Assembly: GCA_040880285.1 (NCBI GenBank)
Contig: JBBDIT010000013.1
Location: forward strand, 1 to 45,147
Source of the DNA: JANQJA01 sp040880285
GTDB lineage: Bacteria; Pseudomonadota; Gammaproteobacteria; Pseudomonadales; Azotimanducaceae
DNA: 45,147 nucleotides
Direction: 5' to 3'
Position numbers and translations under genes: made by a program. The notes under the pieces were generated by a model. The model saw nothing but the letters and a program-made list of their open reading frames with translations, ran no database searches and was not told the origin of the DNA. Positions 27,566 through 36,201 of the stretch are shown here, piece after piece. The stretch's first letter is position 1. Every line of letters begins with the position of its first letter.

Positions 27566-27582
27566 TGACGTGATGGCCGTCA
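27566..27582. promoter_or_regulatory. TGACG-N7-CGTCA inverted repeat, possible operator
   Basis: Perfect 5-bp arms at 27566-27570 and 27578-27582, in the 198-bp divergent space between the microprotein and the phosphodiesterase. A -10-like TATAGT lies at 27649-27654. Binding factor unknown; short arms can occur by chance. Confidence 0.3.
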
Positions 27583-27693
27583 CAATCAGGTGCTGCCCGT
27601 CAATGAATTACCCGTCTTGTGACGTGCCACACAGTCATGTGGGCATCGTATAGTCTGGTAGTATTGGGCGACAGACGTCAGGTGGCTTGTCTA

Positions 27694-28668
27694 ATGGATC
27701 TCTCGAAAGTTTTAGGTCTGATCATCCTTGGTTTTGTACCGTTCATTCATGCTGATCCCATCGTGATCGCGCATCGGGGAGCGAGCGGCTATTTGCCGGA
27801 GCACACGCTTGCGGCCTATGAACGTGCTATCGACCAGGGTGCCGACTATATTGAGCCTGACCTTGTGATTACCCGTGATGGTGAGGTGGTTGCTCGACAT
27901 GATATCTATCTGAGTACAACAACAACGGTTGCACAGGTACCGGCGTTTCGCTCACGTAAGAAAAGGATTGGTGATCGCCTCGACTGGTACGTGGAAGACT
28001 TTACCCTTGCGGAAATCAAGTCCCTGAAAGCCAGGCAGGCATTCCCCGGCAGGAGTGGGGAATACGATGGCCGGTTTGATATCCCGACCTTCCAGGAAGT
28101 TATTGACCTGGTTCAACGCAAACAGATTGAGACCGGTCGAAAGATAGGAATCTATCCGGAAACAAAGGCGCCATCACATTTTGAGTCACTGGGGTTCGAC
28201 TTTGCAGAATTGCTTATTGCTGTACTGGAAAAAAACAACCTGAACGAATTGGGAAAGCCAGTCCTGATCCAGTCATTCGAGCCCGAGATCCTGAAGCGAC
28301 TGTCCGGAATGACCCAACTGCCGCTGGTTATGCTGGTGCGACCTGCCTCACCTGATGCGCTGCATACTCCCAACATTGAGCTCGATCAGATCGCGCGCTT
28401 CGCCGATGGTATTGGTGCAATGAAGCCGCTTTTGATGGATGTACACGGCGAATCGACAGGACTCATCGAAAGGGCACATGAACTTGGACTCTTCGTCCAT
28501 GCCTGGACTTTCAGGGACGATGCATACCCGGCAGAAATTTTTGATTCAGCTAAACATGAAGTTCGCCATTTCCTTGCCATTGGTATCGATGGATTTTTTA
28601 CTGATTTTCCTGACAGCGGCGTAAAGGTCCGTGATCAATTTGTTGAGGCGAACCGGATAGGCCGTTGA
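27694..28668 (+). CDS. Periplasmic glycerophosphodiester phosphodiesterase
   Basis: 324 residues from the ATG at 27694, which has AGGTGG upstream and gives a clean signal peptide (MDLSKVLGLIILGFVPFIHA). GDPD catalytic set: H27-R28 in IAHRGASGYLPEHT, E54 and D56 (YIEPDLVITRDG) and H69 in ARHD. The length and insert (residues about 95-160) resemble GlpQ-type enzymes that release glycerol-3-phosphate from deacylated phospholipids. It is the first gene of a five-gene same-strand run; link to the glycosylation genes is by position only. The longer frame to 27619 adds 25 residues that would bury the signal peptide. Confidence 0.92.
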   Translation: MDLSKVLGLIILGFVPFIHADPIVIAHRGASGYLPEHTLAAYERAIDQGADYIEPDLVITRDGEVVARHDIYLSTTTTVAQVPAFRSRKKRIGDRLDWYVEDFTLAEIKSLKARQAFPGRSGEYDGRFDIPTFQEVIDLVQRKQIETGRKIGIYPETKAPSHFESLGFDFAELLIAVLEKNNLNELGKPVLIQSFEPEILKRLSGMTQLPLVMLVRPASPDALHTPNIELDQIARFADGIGAMKPLLMDVHGESTGLIERAHELGLFVHAWTFRDDAYPAEIFDSAKHEVRHFLAIGIDGFFTDFPDSGVKVRDQFVEANRIGR

Positions 28669-28715
28669 TGGAAGGGATGAGCGGTATCTGTTGCGAATGC
28701 GATAAGCCGCTGCTT

Positions 28716-28724
28716 TGTTATACT
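28716..28724 (+). promoter_or_regulatory. Extended -10 promoter before the GT117-type gene
   Basis: TGT-TATACT at 28716-28724 fits TGn-TATAAT with one mismatch; no good -35 was found, as is common for extended -10 promoters. Transcription would start near 28731, which argues for the GTG at 28751 rather than the TTG at 28715 as translation start. Confidence 0.45.
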
Positions 28725-28750
28725 CAGGAATTTCCCCGGAACTGCATACC

Positions 28751-30778
28751 GTGTTGATTAGTGTCCGGCATCAACTGGCTGTGTTTGCCGCCACGTTTGG
28801 TGTTTACTTCATTACCATGCCGCGAACCATCACGCTGGAAGACGCGGGCTTATTTCAGATGGTTTGTCATCTGGGTGGAATATCCCATCCTCCTGGCTAT
28901 CCGCTTTTCACATTGTTGTGTAACGGCCTGGTACAGGTGCCGGGTGTCATCAACGGTAATCTGGTTTCGGCATTGTTTGCGTCGCTTGCAGTCGCGTTCT
29001 TCCACCACATTTGTTATCGCCTGACCAACGAACGTTTGTTTGCCTATGTTGCATCGCTTTCATGGGGTTTTTCGGCAGCATTCTGGTCACAGGCGATTAT
29101 CATTGAGGTCTACAGCCTTGCGGCGTTGCTGTTCATGATTTGCTGGTGGCTAGTAATCGAATTTGAGCAATCAAGGCGAAATGCATTCTGGTTTGGTGCC
29201 TGCCTGGTATTTGGGCTGGCATTATCCAACCACTGGCCGCTGATGATTCTGTCTTCAGCAGGACTCCTGGCGGCGGTGAGTCCTGCCCTTGGCGACCTGC
29301 TTTCCCGTTGCCGGTCACCCAAATTTGTTGTTTGGTCACTTGCTTTGGTCCTTGCCGGGCTATTGCCTTACGCAACGCTCGGTCTGGATGCCAACCCAAA
29401 GATTGCGATCTACGGCGCGATCGATTCATTCGGTGACTTCCTGCGATATGTAGCAAGGTCTGCCTACAAGGACGATCATGCAACGGCTGGCATAATGGAC
29501 AAAGTAGAGTATGCATGGTGGTTGGCCGAATACAGTTTTGTCCTCCAGGCTGGCATTCTGGCATCACCGCTTATCTTGACAGGAATGGTGGCCAGTTTTT
29601 ATCTGGTGCCGCGTCATGTTGCCATTACGTTGCTGCTGGTATGGCTCGGGTCGACCTACTTCCTGCTCGGGCTGATTAATTTTGAATTCAGCCATTTCCA
29701 CCGCGCGATATTCAAACCTTATCCAGTCATTGCGTTCTCGGCAATTGCGTTCTGGCTTGCGCTGGGTACAAGCGTCGTCGTCCGGCTGTTGTCGAGGTTG
29801 ACCCCAAATGCAAAGTGGCTGGTCAGCCCCGTGATTGTGGTTGCAATTCTCATTACAAACTATCCAAAGCTTGACCGTAGCGGAGCGACGTTGATCGATG
29901 CTTTTGCAAGGACCGTGCTGTCAACTCTGCCGACCGATGCGATTCTGTTTGTCCGTGGCGACAATGAAGTTGGACCACTCGGTTACCTGCATCTTGTAGA
30001 GGGTATCAGGCCGGATATCGAACTGCGCGATTGGGACGGCCTGGTCTTTGACAATCGGATCAGGTCACCATTTGCCTCCCTTGAGGAACAGGAGAAGGCC
30101 AATCGGGAATTCATCAATGCCGCGACCCGACCCGTAATTGTAATGCAACCGTTGATAAGTCCTCGAATCGACTTTGGTGCCTATGTCATGTTTAATCGTG
30201 GCGGCAAGGATGAGGTCGCGTTCCTGCCTGAATTTGCAGAATTTGTTGATCTTTTGGTTGAGGTTTATCTCTCGGACTTGTCGCTGGACGCGCATGAGCA
30301 ATATTTTCTGTTTTACCAGCTCTCTCGATTTTCGGAGCACTATATTAGTTACGCGTTGAAGCACGATAATCAAGTTCGGCCGATGGTGGCAGCTGGTGTT
30401 GCGCGACTACAACAAACATTCCCGGGCCGGTTTGTGACGTTGAGGCAACTGCTGGCGTTACCGGTGGAACAACTGGACAAGGATAAGTTGCTTGCCATGG
30501 CGGCGGTGGCTGAACAGGATATGCCAGAGTACATCCCACCCAAATCCAGGGCCAGCTTTTACGAGCAGTTGGGTAGAATCCACCTGTTGTCACCGGCGAG
30601 CCCTGACCGCGCTGAATTATTTTTAACCCTTGCGGTCAACACTCACCCCGATCACGGCAATCCAGCCATTTGTTTGCTGCTCTGGTTGCATGAATCCCGG
30701 GGCGAGGTAGCTCAATCTGAAACTCTGCGGGATCGCTTTCCCCGCGCCACTTGTGCCGAAGATGGGGGAGAAGGCTGA
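28751..30778 (+). CDS. DUF2723/GT117-type GT-C membrane glycosyltransferase-like protein
   Basis: About 675 residues: some 9-10 membrane helices in the first 375, then a soluble C-terminal part of 300. The first loop carries the family hallmark ITLEDAGLFQMVCHLGGISHPPGYPLFT, with acidic E30-D31 and HPPGYP at 46-51, where GT-C enzymes place catalytic acids. The family resembles protein O-mannosyltransferases and is best known from Bacteroidetes. The next gene, overlapping by one base, encodes a polyprenol-phosphate-sugar synthase type protein, so this is likely the transferase that uses the lipid-linked sugar. Acceptor unknown. Start codon uncertain (GTG 28751 or TTG 28715). Confidence 0.8.
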   Translation: MLISVRHQLAVFAATFGVYFITMPRTITLEDAGLFQMVCHLGGISHPPGYPLFTLLCNGLVQVPGVINGNLVSALFASLAVAFFHHICYRLTNERLFAYVASLSWGFSAAFWSQAIIIEVYSLAALLFMICWWLVIEFEQSRRNAFWFGACLVFGLALSNHWPLMILSSAGLLAAVSPALGDLLSRCRSPKFVVWSLALVLAGLLPYATLGLDANPKIAIYGAIDSFGDFLRYVARSAYKDDHATAGIMDKVEYAWWLAEYSFVLQAGILASPLILTGMVASFYLVPRHVAITLLLVWLGSTYFLLGLINFEFSHFHRAIFKPYPVIAFSAIAFWLALGTSVVVRLLSRLTPNAKWLVSPVIVVAILITNYPKLDRSGATLIDAFARTVLSTLPTDAILFVRGDNEVGPLGYLHLVEGIRPDIELRDWDGLVFDNRIRSPFASLEEQEKANREFINAATRPVIVMQPLISPRIDFGAYVMFNRGGKDEVAFLPEFAEFVDLLVEVYLSDLSLDAHEQYFLFYQLSRFSEHYISYALKHDNQVRPMVAAGVARLQQTFPGRFVTLRQLLALPVEQLDKDKLLAMAAVAEQDMPEYIPPKSRASFYEQLGRIHLLSPASPDRAELFLTLAVNTHPDHGNPAICLLLWLHESRGEVAQSETLRDRFPRATCAEDGGEG

Positions 30779-31863
30779 TGTTGACCGTGGTGGTGCCCAC
30801 TTACAAGGAAGCAGCCAACTTGTTGCCACTTTCGACGAGAGTCGATGAAGTGCTCAAGAGAGCTGGCATCGTCTACGAGCTTCTAATTGTCGACGATTGC
30901 TCTCCAGATGATACGGTTTCGGTCTGCGAACGTCTCGTGGAGCAGTTTCCGCTCAGACTGTTACAACCGGGCGGACGTCCACGTGATCTGTCGCTATCGG
31001 TGATCGACGGAATCCGGGCCGCAAATCACGACCTGGTGCTGGTGATGGATGCAGACCTTTCACATCCGCCGGAGAAGATTCCGGAGATGGTGAGTTTGCT
31101 CAGCACTTCACCTGGTGCATTCGTCGTAGGAAGTCGTTACGTGCAAGGTGGCAGCTTCGATCGATCCTGGAGCCTGTGGCGGTTCATTAATTCCCACATC
31201 GCAACGATGCTAGCGAGGCCCCTGGTCAAATGCCTTGACCCGATGTCAGGTTTTTTTCTGTTTGATCGTCGATACATCGGGGAAATTGATGCGTTGCGAC
31301 CCCTGGGATACAAGATCGGTCTTGAACTGATGGTGCGAGGGCACTTCGATGAAATCATTGAAGTGCCCATTGCATTTGCGGACCGGGAGATCGGTGCCAG
31401 CAAGATGAATCTTACCCAGCAGGTAAAATATCTGCGGCACTTGCGCTTGTTGTACTTATATAAGTTCGGAGGCCTGGCGGAGTTCGTTCACTTTGGCGTC
31501 GTGGGTGCCAGTGGATTTATTGTTGATGTCACTTTCTACTATTCGCTCCAGCTACTGGGGGTTCCGCACCAGATTGCGCGCGGGATTTCGTTCTGGCCCG
31601 CAGTCAGCTGGAACTGGATGATGAATCGTATGACCACATTTGGTGGTCGAAAGCGGCGACCCAAAGGGCGGCAATGGCTGGAATTTACGGGTGCGAGCTT
31701 GCTTGGGTTCTCTGTCAGCTTTGGTGTCTATGTCTTGTTGACATCATCTATTGAATTCTTTGACCGTTATCGCGAACTCGCATTTATTGCTGGTGTGTTG
31801 AGCGCCAGTATTCTTAACTTTACGATGTCGACCCTGTTTGTTTACAGTGAAAAGCGTCGTTAA
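30778..31863 (+). CDS. GT2 glycosyltransferase fused to GtrA membrane domain (polyprenol-phosphate sugar synthase type)
   Basis: 361 residues. The N-terminal GT2 domain (1-220) has VVVPTYKEAANL, LLIVDDCSPDDT and the DxD metal site at D91-A-D93 (VMDADLSHPPE), with SGFFLFDRR and the Arg-rich end typical of DPM1-like enzymes. From about 234 follow four helices of a GtrA domain (FVHFGVVGASGFIVDV), ending with a basic tail. Such fusions load a sugar from a nucleotide onto undecaprenyl phosphate and may help flip it. The ATG overlaps the previous stop (TGATG) behind GGGGGAGAAGG, so the pair is translationally coupled. Sugar identity is not readable. Confidence 0.88.
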   Translation: MLTVVVPTYKEAANLLPLSTRVDEVLKRAGIVYELLIVDDCSPDDTVSVCERLVEQFPLRLLQPGGRPRDLSLSVIDGIRAANHDLVLVMDADLSHPPEKIPEMVSLLSTSPGAFVVGSRYVQGGSFDRSWSLWRFINSHIATMLARPLVKCLDPMSGFFLFDRRYIGEIDALRPLGYKIGLELMVRGHFDEIIEVPIAFADREIGASKMNLTQQVKYLRHLRLLYLYKFGGLAEFVHFGVVGASGFIVDVTFYYSLQLLGVPHQIARGISFWPAVSWNWMMNRMTTFGGRKRRPKGRQWLEFTGASLLGFSVSFGVYVLLTSSIEFFDRYRELAFIAGVLSASILNFTMSTLFVYSEKRR

Positions 31864-31880
31864 CCAGAAATTAAGTAGCC

Positions 31881-33068
31881 ATGACAGTATTAACGAATCT
31901 GAACATATGGGACGGTGAGGGCGCATTGATCCGTGAGGACGTAGATACTTTAGAAATTGCGGATGGAAAAATTGTTCGAACCTGCCTGGCATCAGATCTG
32001 CCAGAGAGTGAGCGTAAGGAAAGTCGAGACCTGGGCGGTCTTTTTATCATGCCTGGCATGATCGATGCGCATGTTCATATGTGCCTCAACCCTGAGATCA
32101 TGAATCCCATGGACCAGGACAAGGTCCCACGCGATGTAATCCTTAACCAGATCGAAACGCGCGCACAAGCCATGTTGGAGGCAGGAATCACGACGGCCCG
32201 GGACCTCGGTGGCGGGCAGTGGCTCGAGCTTGAAGTACGTGACCGGATCAGGCGCAAGGAGGTGTCCGGACCGCGCCTGATCTGCTCGGGTCAACCGGTG
32301 ACGTCGGTAATGGGCCATTGCCACTTCTGGGGTGGGGAAGCTTCCGACCTCGCGGCGGCCCTTGCCGTTGTTGCCCGCCAGGTTGACCATGATGTGGACC
32401 TCATCAAGGTGATGGCAACCGGCGGTAATCTGACCAAAGGATCAAAGCCGGCGGATGCACAATTTGACACGGCAACACTTCGTGCCATTGTCACCGAAGC
32501 CCGGCGCAATGGTTTCCATGTCGCCGCGCACTGTCACGGTACTGTCGGCATTGGTCGTGCCGCGGAAGCGGGCGTTACCACGATTGAGCACTGCTCCTGG
32601 GTCGGTGGCGATGGCTGGGCGAAAAATTTTGACGCCGACGTCTGTGCTGAGATTGTCAGACAGGGTGCTTTCGTCTCGCCAACAATCAACCTTGGCTGGA
32701 AGCGGCGAATCGGCTCGGGGGAGTATGAGGCCCTGATACTGGGTAACTATGCCAACATGAAGGCCGCCGGAGTCAGGTTTATCGCCTCGACGGATGCTGG
32801 TATCCCGAACGTCTTCCATCATGACCTGCCAAGAGCATTGCCGGTATTTGCCCACTTTGCCGGACTCTCGAATGCGGAAGTCCTGCGGGCCGCCACCAGC
32901 GATTGTGCGGTTGCGATCGGGCTTGGAGAAGTCACCGGCAGGATTGGAGCCGGGTTTTCGGCAGACCTGGTGCTGCTTGATGGCAACCCACTGATTGACC
33001 TGGATATCCTGGTCAATCCAGTAGATGTGATTGCCCGGGGACGATCACTTCGTGAAGTTGCCTTGTAA
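31881..33068 (+). CDS. Metal-dependent amidohydrolase (imidazolonepropionase/Xaa-Pro dipeptidase-like)
   Basis: 395 residues, no signal peptide. All ligands of the binuclear amidohydrolase fold are visible: H64 and H66 (DAHVHM), bridging K176 (DLIKVMATGG), H217 (AAHCHG), H237 (IEHCSW) and D305 (ASTDAGIPN). The small beta-sandwich at both ends (LTNLNIWDGEGAL and SADLVLLDGNPL) is standard. Natural substrates in this subgroup range from prolidase-type peptides to cyclic amides, so no specific reaction is claimed. It starts 17 bases after the glycosyltransferase, same operon by spacing; the functional link is unclear. Confidence 0.88.
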   Translation: MTVLTNLNIWDGEGALIREDVDTLEIADGKIVRTCLASDLPESERKESRDLGGLFIMPGMIDAHVHMCLNPEIMNPMDQDKVPRDVILNQIETRAQAMLEAGITTARDLGGGQWLELEVRDRIRRKEVSGPRLICSGQPVTSVMGHCHFWGGEASDLAAALAVVARQVDHDVDLIKVMATGGNLTKGSKPADAQFDTATLRAIVTEARRNGFHVAAHCHGTVGIGRAAEAGVTTIEHCSWVGGDGWAKNFDADVCAEIVRQGAFVSPTINLGWKRRIGSGEYEALILGNYANMKAAGVRFIASTDAGIPNVFHHDLPRALPVFAHFAGLSNAEVLRAATSDCAVAIGLGEVTGRIGAGFSADLVLLDGNPLIDLDILVNPVDVIARGRSLREVAL

Positions 33069-33084
33069 GGGTTACAATCATTCC

Positions 33085-34023
33085 ATGAACAGGTCGACCG
33101 AACCGGTTCGAAGACCGGGAGATATCTTTACCAAAGAAGAGATCCGTATGCTCAGCCGGGTTTCAAACTGGCGTGGTACCTGGTTGCTTGTGCACTGCTG
33201 GGGTACGATTTTTCTGGTATGGGGCATTGGTGTTCTATGGACCAACCCGCTTTCAATCCTGTTGGGCATTATGGTCGTAGGAACTCGCCAGCTTGGCCTC
33301 GGTGTCATCAGCCACGACGCGGCCCACTATCTCCTCTTTACCAATCGTAAAATTAATGATTGGGCCGCGCAGTGGTTTTGTAATCGCCCCCTTCTGGGTG
33401 CGTCAGTCCTGCCTTATCGCAAGTATCATCTGGAACACCATCGCTTTACTCAGCAGGAGAATGATCCTGACCTCGCCTTGTCGGCACCTTTCCCAACGAC
33501 CAGGGCCAGCTTGCGCCGAAAGATCGTCAGGGACTTGACCGGACAGACCGGGTGGAAACAACGCACAGCCGCGATCAGGGCGATTTTCAAGGCAACTGAC
33601 GGCAGGCTCGACTTAATCAAAGGGTTGGTACGTTTGGGTCCCAATATGGTGATTAATGCCGTGTTTCTCACGGGCTTTATTATTGCTGGTCATTGGTACC
33701 TTTACTTCATGCTTTGGATCGTGCCGAACCTGACATGGGAATTATTGGTGGCTCGAATCAGGAATATCGGCGAGCATGGTGCGGTACCTGACAATGATGA
33801 TCGCCTGAAAAATACGCGTACGACACTGGCTGGCCCGCTGGAACGATTGTTTGTGGCGCCTTATTTCGTCAATTATCATCTGGAGCATCATTTACTGGTG
33901 TCCTGCCCCTGCTACCGATTACCGGATGCGCACCGGATACTGAAAGCCAGGGGCCTTTGTTCGCGTATGGAAATTCAGCCCGGTTATCTCGATATGCTGC
34001 GCGTGGCAGCACCGGCAACCTGA
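33085..34023 (+). CDS. Membrane fatty-acid-desaturase-family di-iron protein
   Basis: 312 residues. Three histidine boxes are present: HDAAH at 77-81, HLEHH at 115-119 and HLEHH at 265-269, plus NIGEH (227-231), which commonly supplies a further ligand. Hydrophobic segments lie at about 32-72 and 187-223. The family includes acyl-lipid desaturases, hydroxylases and carotenoid ketolases; which one is not decided. It starts 16 bases after the amidohydrolase. The ATG at 33085 is chosen; 18 upstream in-frame codons overlap the previous gene. Confidence 0.87.
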   Translation: MNRSTEPVRRPGDIFTKEEIRMLSRVSNWRGTWLLVHCWGTIFLVWGIGVLWTNPLSILLGIMVVGTRQLGLGVISHDAAHYLLFTNRKINDWAAQWFCNRPLLGASVLPYRKYHLEHHRFTQQENDPDLALSAPFPTTRASLRRKIVRDLTGQTGWKQRTAAIRAIFKATDGRLDLIKGLVRLGPNMVINAVFLTGFIIAGHWYLYFMLWIVPNLTWELLVARIRNIGEHGAVPDNDDRLKNTRTTLAGPLERLFVAPYFVNYHLEHHLLVSCPCYRLPDAHRILKARGLCSRMEIQPGYLDMLRVAAPAT

Positions 34024-34026
34024 AGA

Positions 34027-34215
34027 TCAGTTTTCCGAATACCAGACAGAGACTATGTAGCCGGGTGTCGCATTGTCGCTGTTGTCGGTAAGGTATGCAG
34101 ACTGTTGGACAAACTGCAGGGTGATGCTGTCCCCCATTTCCTTTAGCCACTCGTTGATCTCGACTTCACTCTCGTGAACCTGGGAAACACGTTGGCGAAA
34201 AATTCTCACTTTCAT
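34027..34215 (-). CDS. Small unknown protein (62 residues)
   Basis: Begins MKVRIFRQRVSQVHESEVEI from the ATG at 34215 with GGAG 7 bases upstream; ends in PGYIVSVWYSEN. Soluble, mixed charge, alternating pattern suggesting a beta-alpha-beta fold of a conserved small protein, but I do not recognise a family. It is convergent with the desaturase gene (3-base gap) and divergent from the SDR gene. Eight extra upstream codons are possible but lack a ribosome site. Confidence 0.65.
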   Translation of the reverse strand: MKVRIFRQRVSQVHESEVEINEWLKEMGDSITLQFVQQSAYLTDNSDNATPGYIVSVWYSEN

Positions 34216-34398
34216 AGGTTTCTCCGAACCAATAGGCATCGCATTTGAACGCTTGGGCCTATATTAGATTTACCTGGCTCGCAAGTTCAACCAGGCGTGG
34301 TGTTGATTCGCTAATATGGCATAATCCAGAGGATTGTTCACAAACCGGGCAGGTCATGGCCGGGTCCAGTTTCAAATCGATTAAGGGGATGATTAATA

Positions 34399-35166
34399 AT
34401 GGAAGATCTGTTTGACCTGTCGGGCAAGGTCGCCATTGTAACGGGGTCGACCAAGGGGATTGGCAAGGCCATTGCCGCGCATATGGCATTTCACGGCGCT
34501 GACGTGGTAGTTTCCAGCAGAAAGCAGGATGCCTGTGATGAAGTTACCCGGGAAATTAACGATTCGATAGGACCGGGACGGGGCAGCGCAACCGCAATTC
34601 CGTGTCATATCGGCCACAAGGAGCAACTCCAGCAGTTGGTTGATGAAACCAGGTCACGTCTCGGCAAAATTGATATCCTGGTCTGTAACGCGGCGGTGAA
34701 TCCGTTCTATGGATCCATGTTGGATATACCGGATACGGCATTCGAGAAGATCCTGTCATCCAATATCGAATCCAATCACTGGCTCAGCCAGATGGTGTTA
34801 CCGGAAATGGTGGAGCGGAAGGACGGGGTCGTGATTATTATTTCGTCTGTGGGCGGTCTGCATGGTAGTGCGGTTCTTGGGACCTATGCGATTTCCAAGG
34901 CGGCAGACATGCAAATGGCGCGAAACATTGCCACCGAATTTGGACCACACAATATAAGGGCCAATGCGATCGCGCCGGGGCTGATCAAGACCGATTTTGC
35001 GCGTGCACTATGGGAGAATCCGGAAACATTGAAAGCATCCAGTGCCAATGCGGCGCTGCGCCGAATCGGGGAGCCGGAGGAGATTGCGGGATTGGCCGTA
35101 TTTCTGGCATCTCGCGCTGGCAGCTTTGTCACCGGGCAAACGATTAGTGCCGATGGTGGGCGTTAG
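34399..35166 (+). CDS. SDR-family NAD(P)-dependent oxidoreductase
   Basis: 255 residues, classical short-chain dehydrogenase. Cofactor site IVTGSTKGIGKAIA (TGxxxGxG), with Ser-Ser-Arg after the second strand (VVVSSRK) favouring NADP. NAAVNP (NNAG variant), catalytic Ser in ISSVGG, and YAISKAA with Tyr and Lys follow. NAIAPGLIKTDFARALW and a TGQTISADGG end complete the family. It is close to DHRS4-like carbonyl reductases and 3-oxoacyl reductases; substrate unassigned. The 183-bp region upstream is shared with the divergent small gene. Confidence 0.9.
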   Translation: MEDLFDLSGKVAIVTGSTKGIGKAIAAHMAFHGADVVVSSRKQDACDEVTREINDSIGPGRGSATAIPCHIGHKEQLQQLVDETRSRLGKIDILVCNAAVNPFYGSMLDIPDTAFEKILSSNIESNHWLSQMVLPEMVERKDGVVIIISSVGGLHGSAVLGTYAISKAADMQMARNIATEFGPHNIRANAIAPGLIKTDFARALWENPETLKASSANAALRRIGEPEEIAGLAVFLASRAGSFVTGQTISADGGR

Positions 35167-35244
35167 GGCCGGAACGCTTCGATTATAGAAAAGCGGCGGT
35201 TTTGAAGTTAGTATCATTATCCTCAAGGGTCAAGGGCAAAAGGG

Positions 35245-36201
35245 GTGGATAGAAGGGACTTTCTCAAGATCTTCTCTGCGGGTACCGTTGCCGCAATGGG
35301 AGGGCAACTGGCATGGCGTGTTAACGATGTGCCTTTCGGCCATGCCATCTATGAAGATATCCCGACTGACCAACTGGATCTGGCGCGCTCCATCGAATTA
35401 ATGTCGACGCCTGCGCCGGATCCTGGTGCTTTCTTGCGTGCGTTTGAGGGCCGGGCGTCCAGCCATGTAGTGGCAAGCAACGATCTTGATGCTTACCTTG
35501 AAAAGATGAGCAATTTCGAATCCGCGCACCAGGACGATGTCTTTCTTGAGCCGCCACGGTACGCCGTGCTTATCTCGACGTTCAAACGCCTTGACCGGGT
35601 TCAAAATCTGGTGGGGCACGGTAATTTTAACGTGCTCAGTTTTGACGAAATGCTCAAGTATTCCAGCCGGTACGAAAGCGTTGGCGCTTTTACGAAAAAC
35701 GAGAAAGAATTCCTTGAAGAGCTTTTCACTTCAAGCGCAGAGCAATACGGCTTTTACGGTCAAAAGGTGATTGATCAGATTACGGCTATAGTACCTGATA
35801 ACGATCGGATTAAGGTGCCGTACACTGGTCATTTTCTTTATAAGGGTGACTCGTTCCGGCTCTATGAAAAGGTGAGGAAAGATGTTGGTGGCAATGTTGT
35901 TCTGACGTCGGGTATAAGGAGTGTCGTCAAGCAGTCTCACCTGTTTCTCGCTAAAACCATACAGGCAAAAGGAAACTTGTCGCGTGCATCGAGGAGTCTG
36001 GCGCCTCCGGGACATTCGTTCCACGGTATCGGAGACTTTGATGTGGGCAAGATAGGCTATGGTGCCAGGAACTTTACATCAGAATTTGCCAGGACCGAAG
36101 AGTTCAAGCGCCTGGTCGACCTGGGCTATATCGATATGCGGTATCCGAGAGACAACCTGCTGGGTGTGCGGTACGAGCCCTGGCATATCAAAGTAGTCTA
36201 A
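35245..36201 (+). CDS. Tat-exported M15 (VanY-like) D-Ala-D-Ala carboxypeptidase family protein
   Basis: 318 residues from a GTG. The first residues MDRRDFLKIFSAG form a twin-arginine signal, so it is exported folded. The C-terminal third is the M15 zinc domain: SGIRSVVKQ, then HSFHGIGDFD with zinc ligands H260 and D266 (SxHxxGxxxD), and EPWHIKVV with catalytic E311 and third ligand H314. The alanine usual in GxAxD is Asp here. The region 30-200 has no recognised domain. Likely trims peptidoglycan stems in the periplasm; Tat export fits a metal-loaded enzyme. Its stop overlaps that of the convergent next gene. Confidence 0.87.
   Translation: MDRRDFLKIFSAGTVAAMGGQLAWRVNDVPFGHAIYEDIPTDQLDLARSIELMSTPAPDPGAFLRAFEGRASSHVVASNDLDAYLEKMSNFESAHQDDVFLEPPRYAVLISTFKRLDRVQNLVGHGNFNVLSFDEMLKYSSRYESVGAFTKNEKEFLEELFTSSAEQYGFYGQKVIDQITAIVPDNDRIKVPYTGHFLYKGDSFRLYEKVRKDVGGNVVLTSGIRSVVKQSHLFLAKTIQAKGNLSRASRSLAPPGHSFHGIGDFDVGKIGYGARNFTSEFARTEEFKRLVDLGYIDMRYPRDNLLGVRYEPWHIKVV

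Noticed and set aside
28715..28750. TTG 28715 as start of the GT117-type gene
   Set aside because: It lies inside the extended -10 motif; the transcript would begin downstream of it. Not excluded if another promoter is used.
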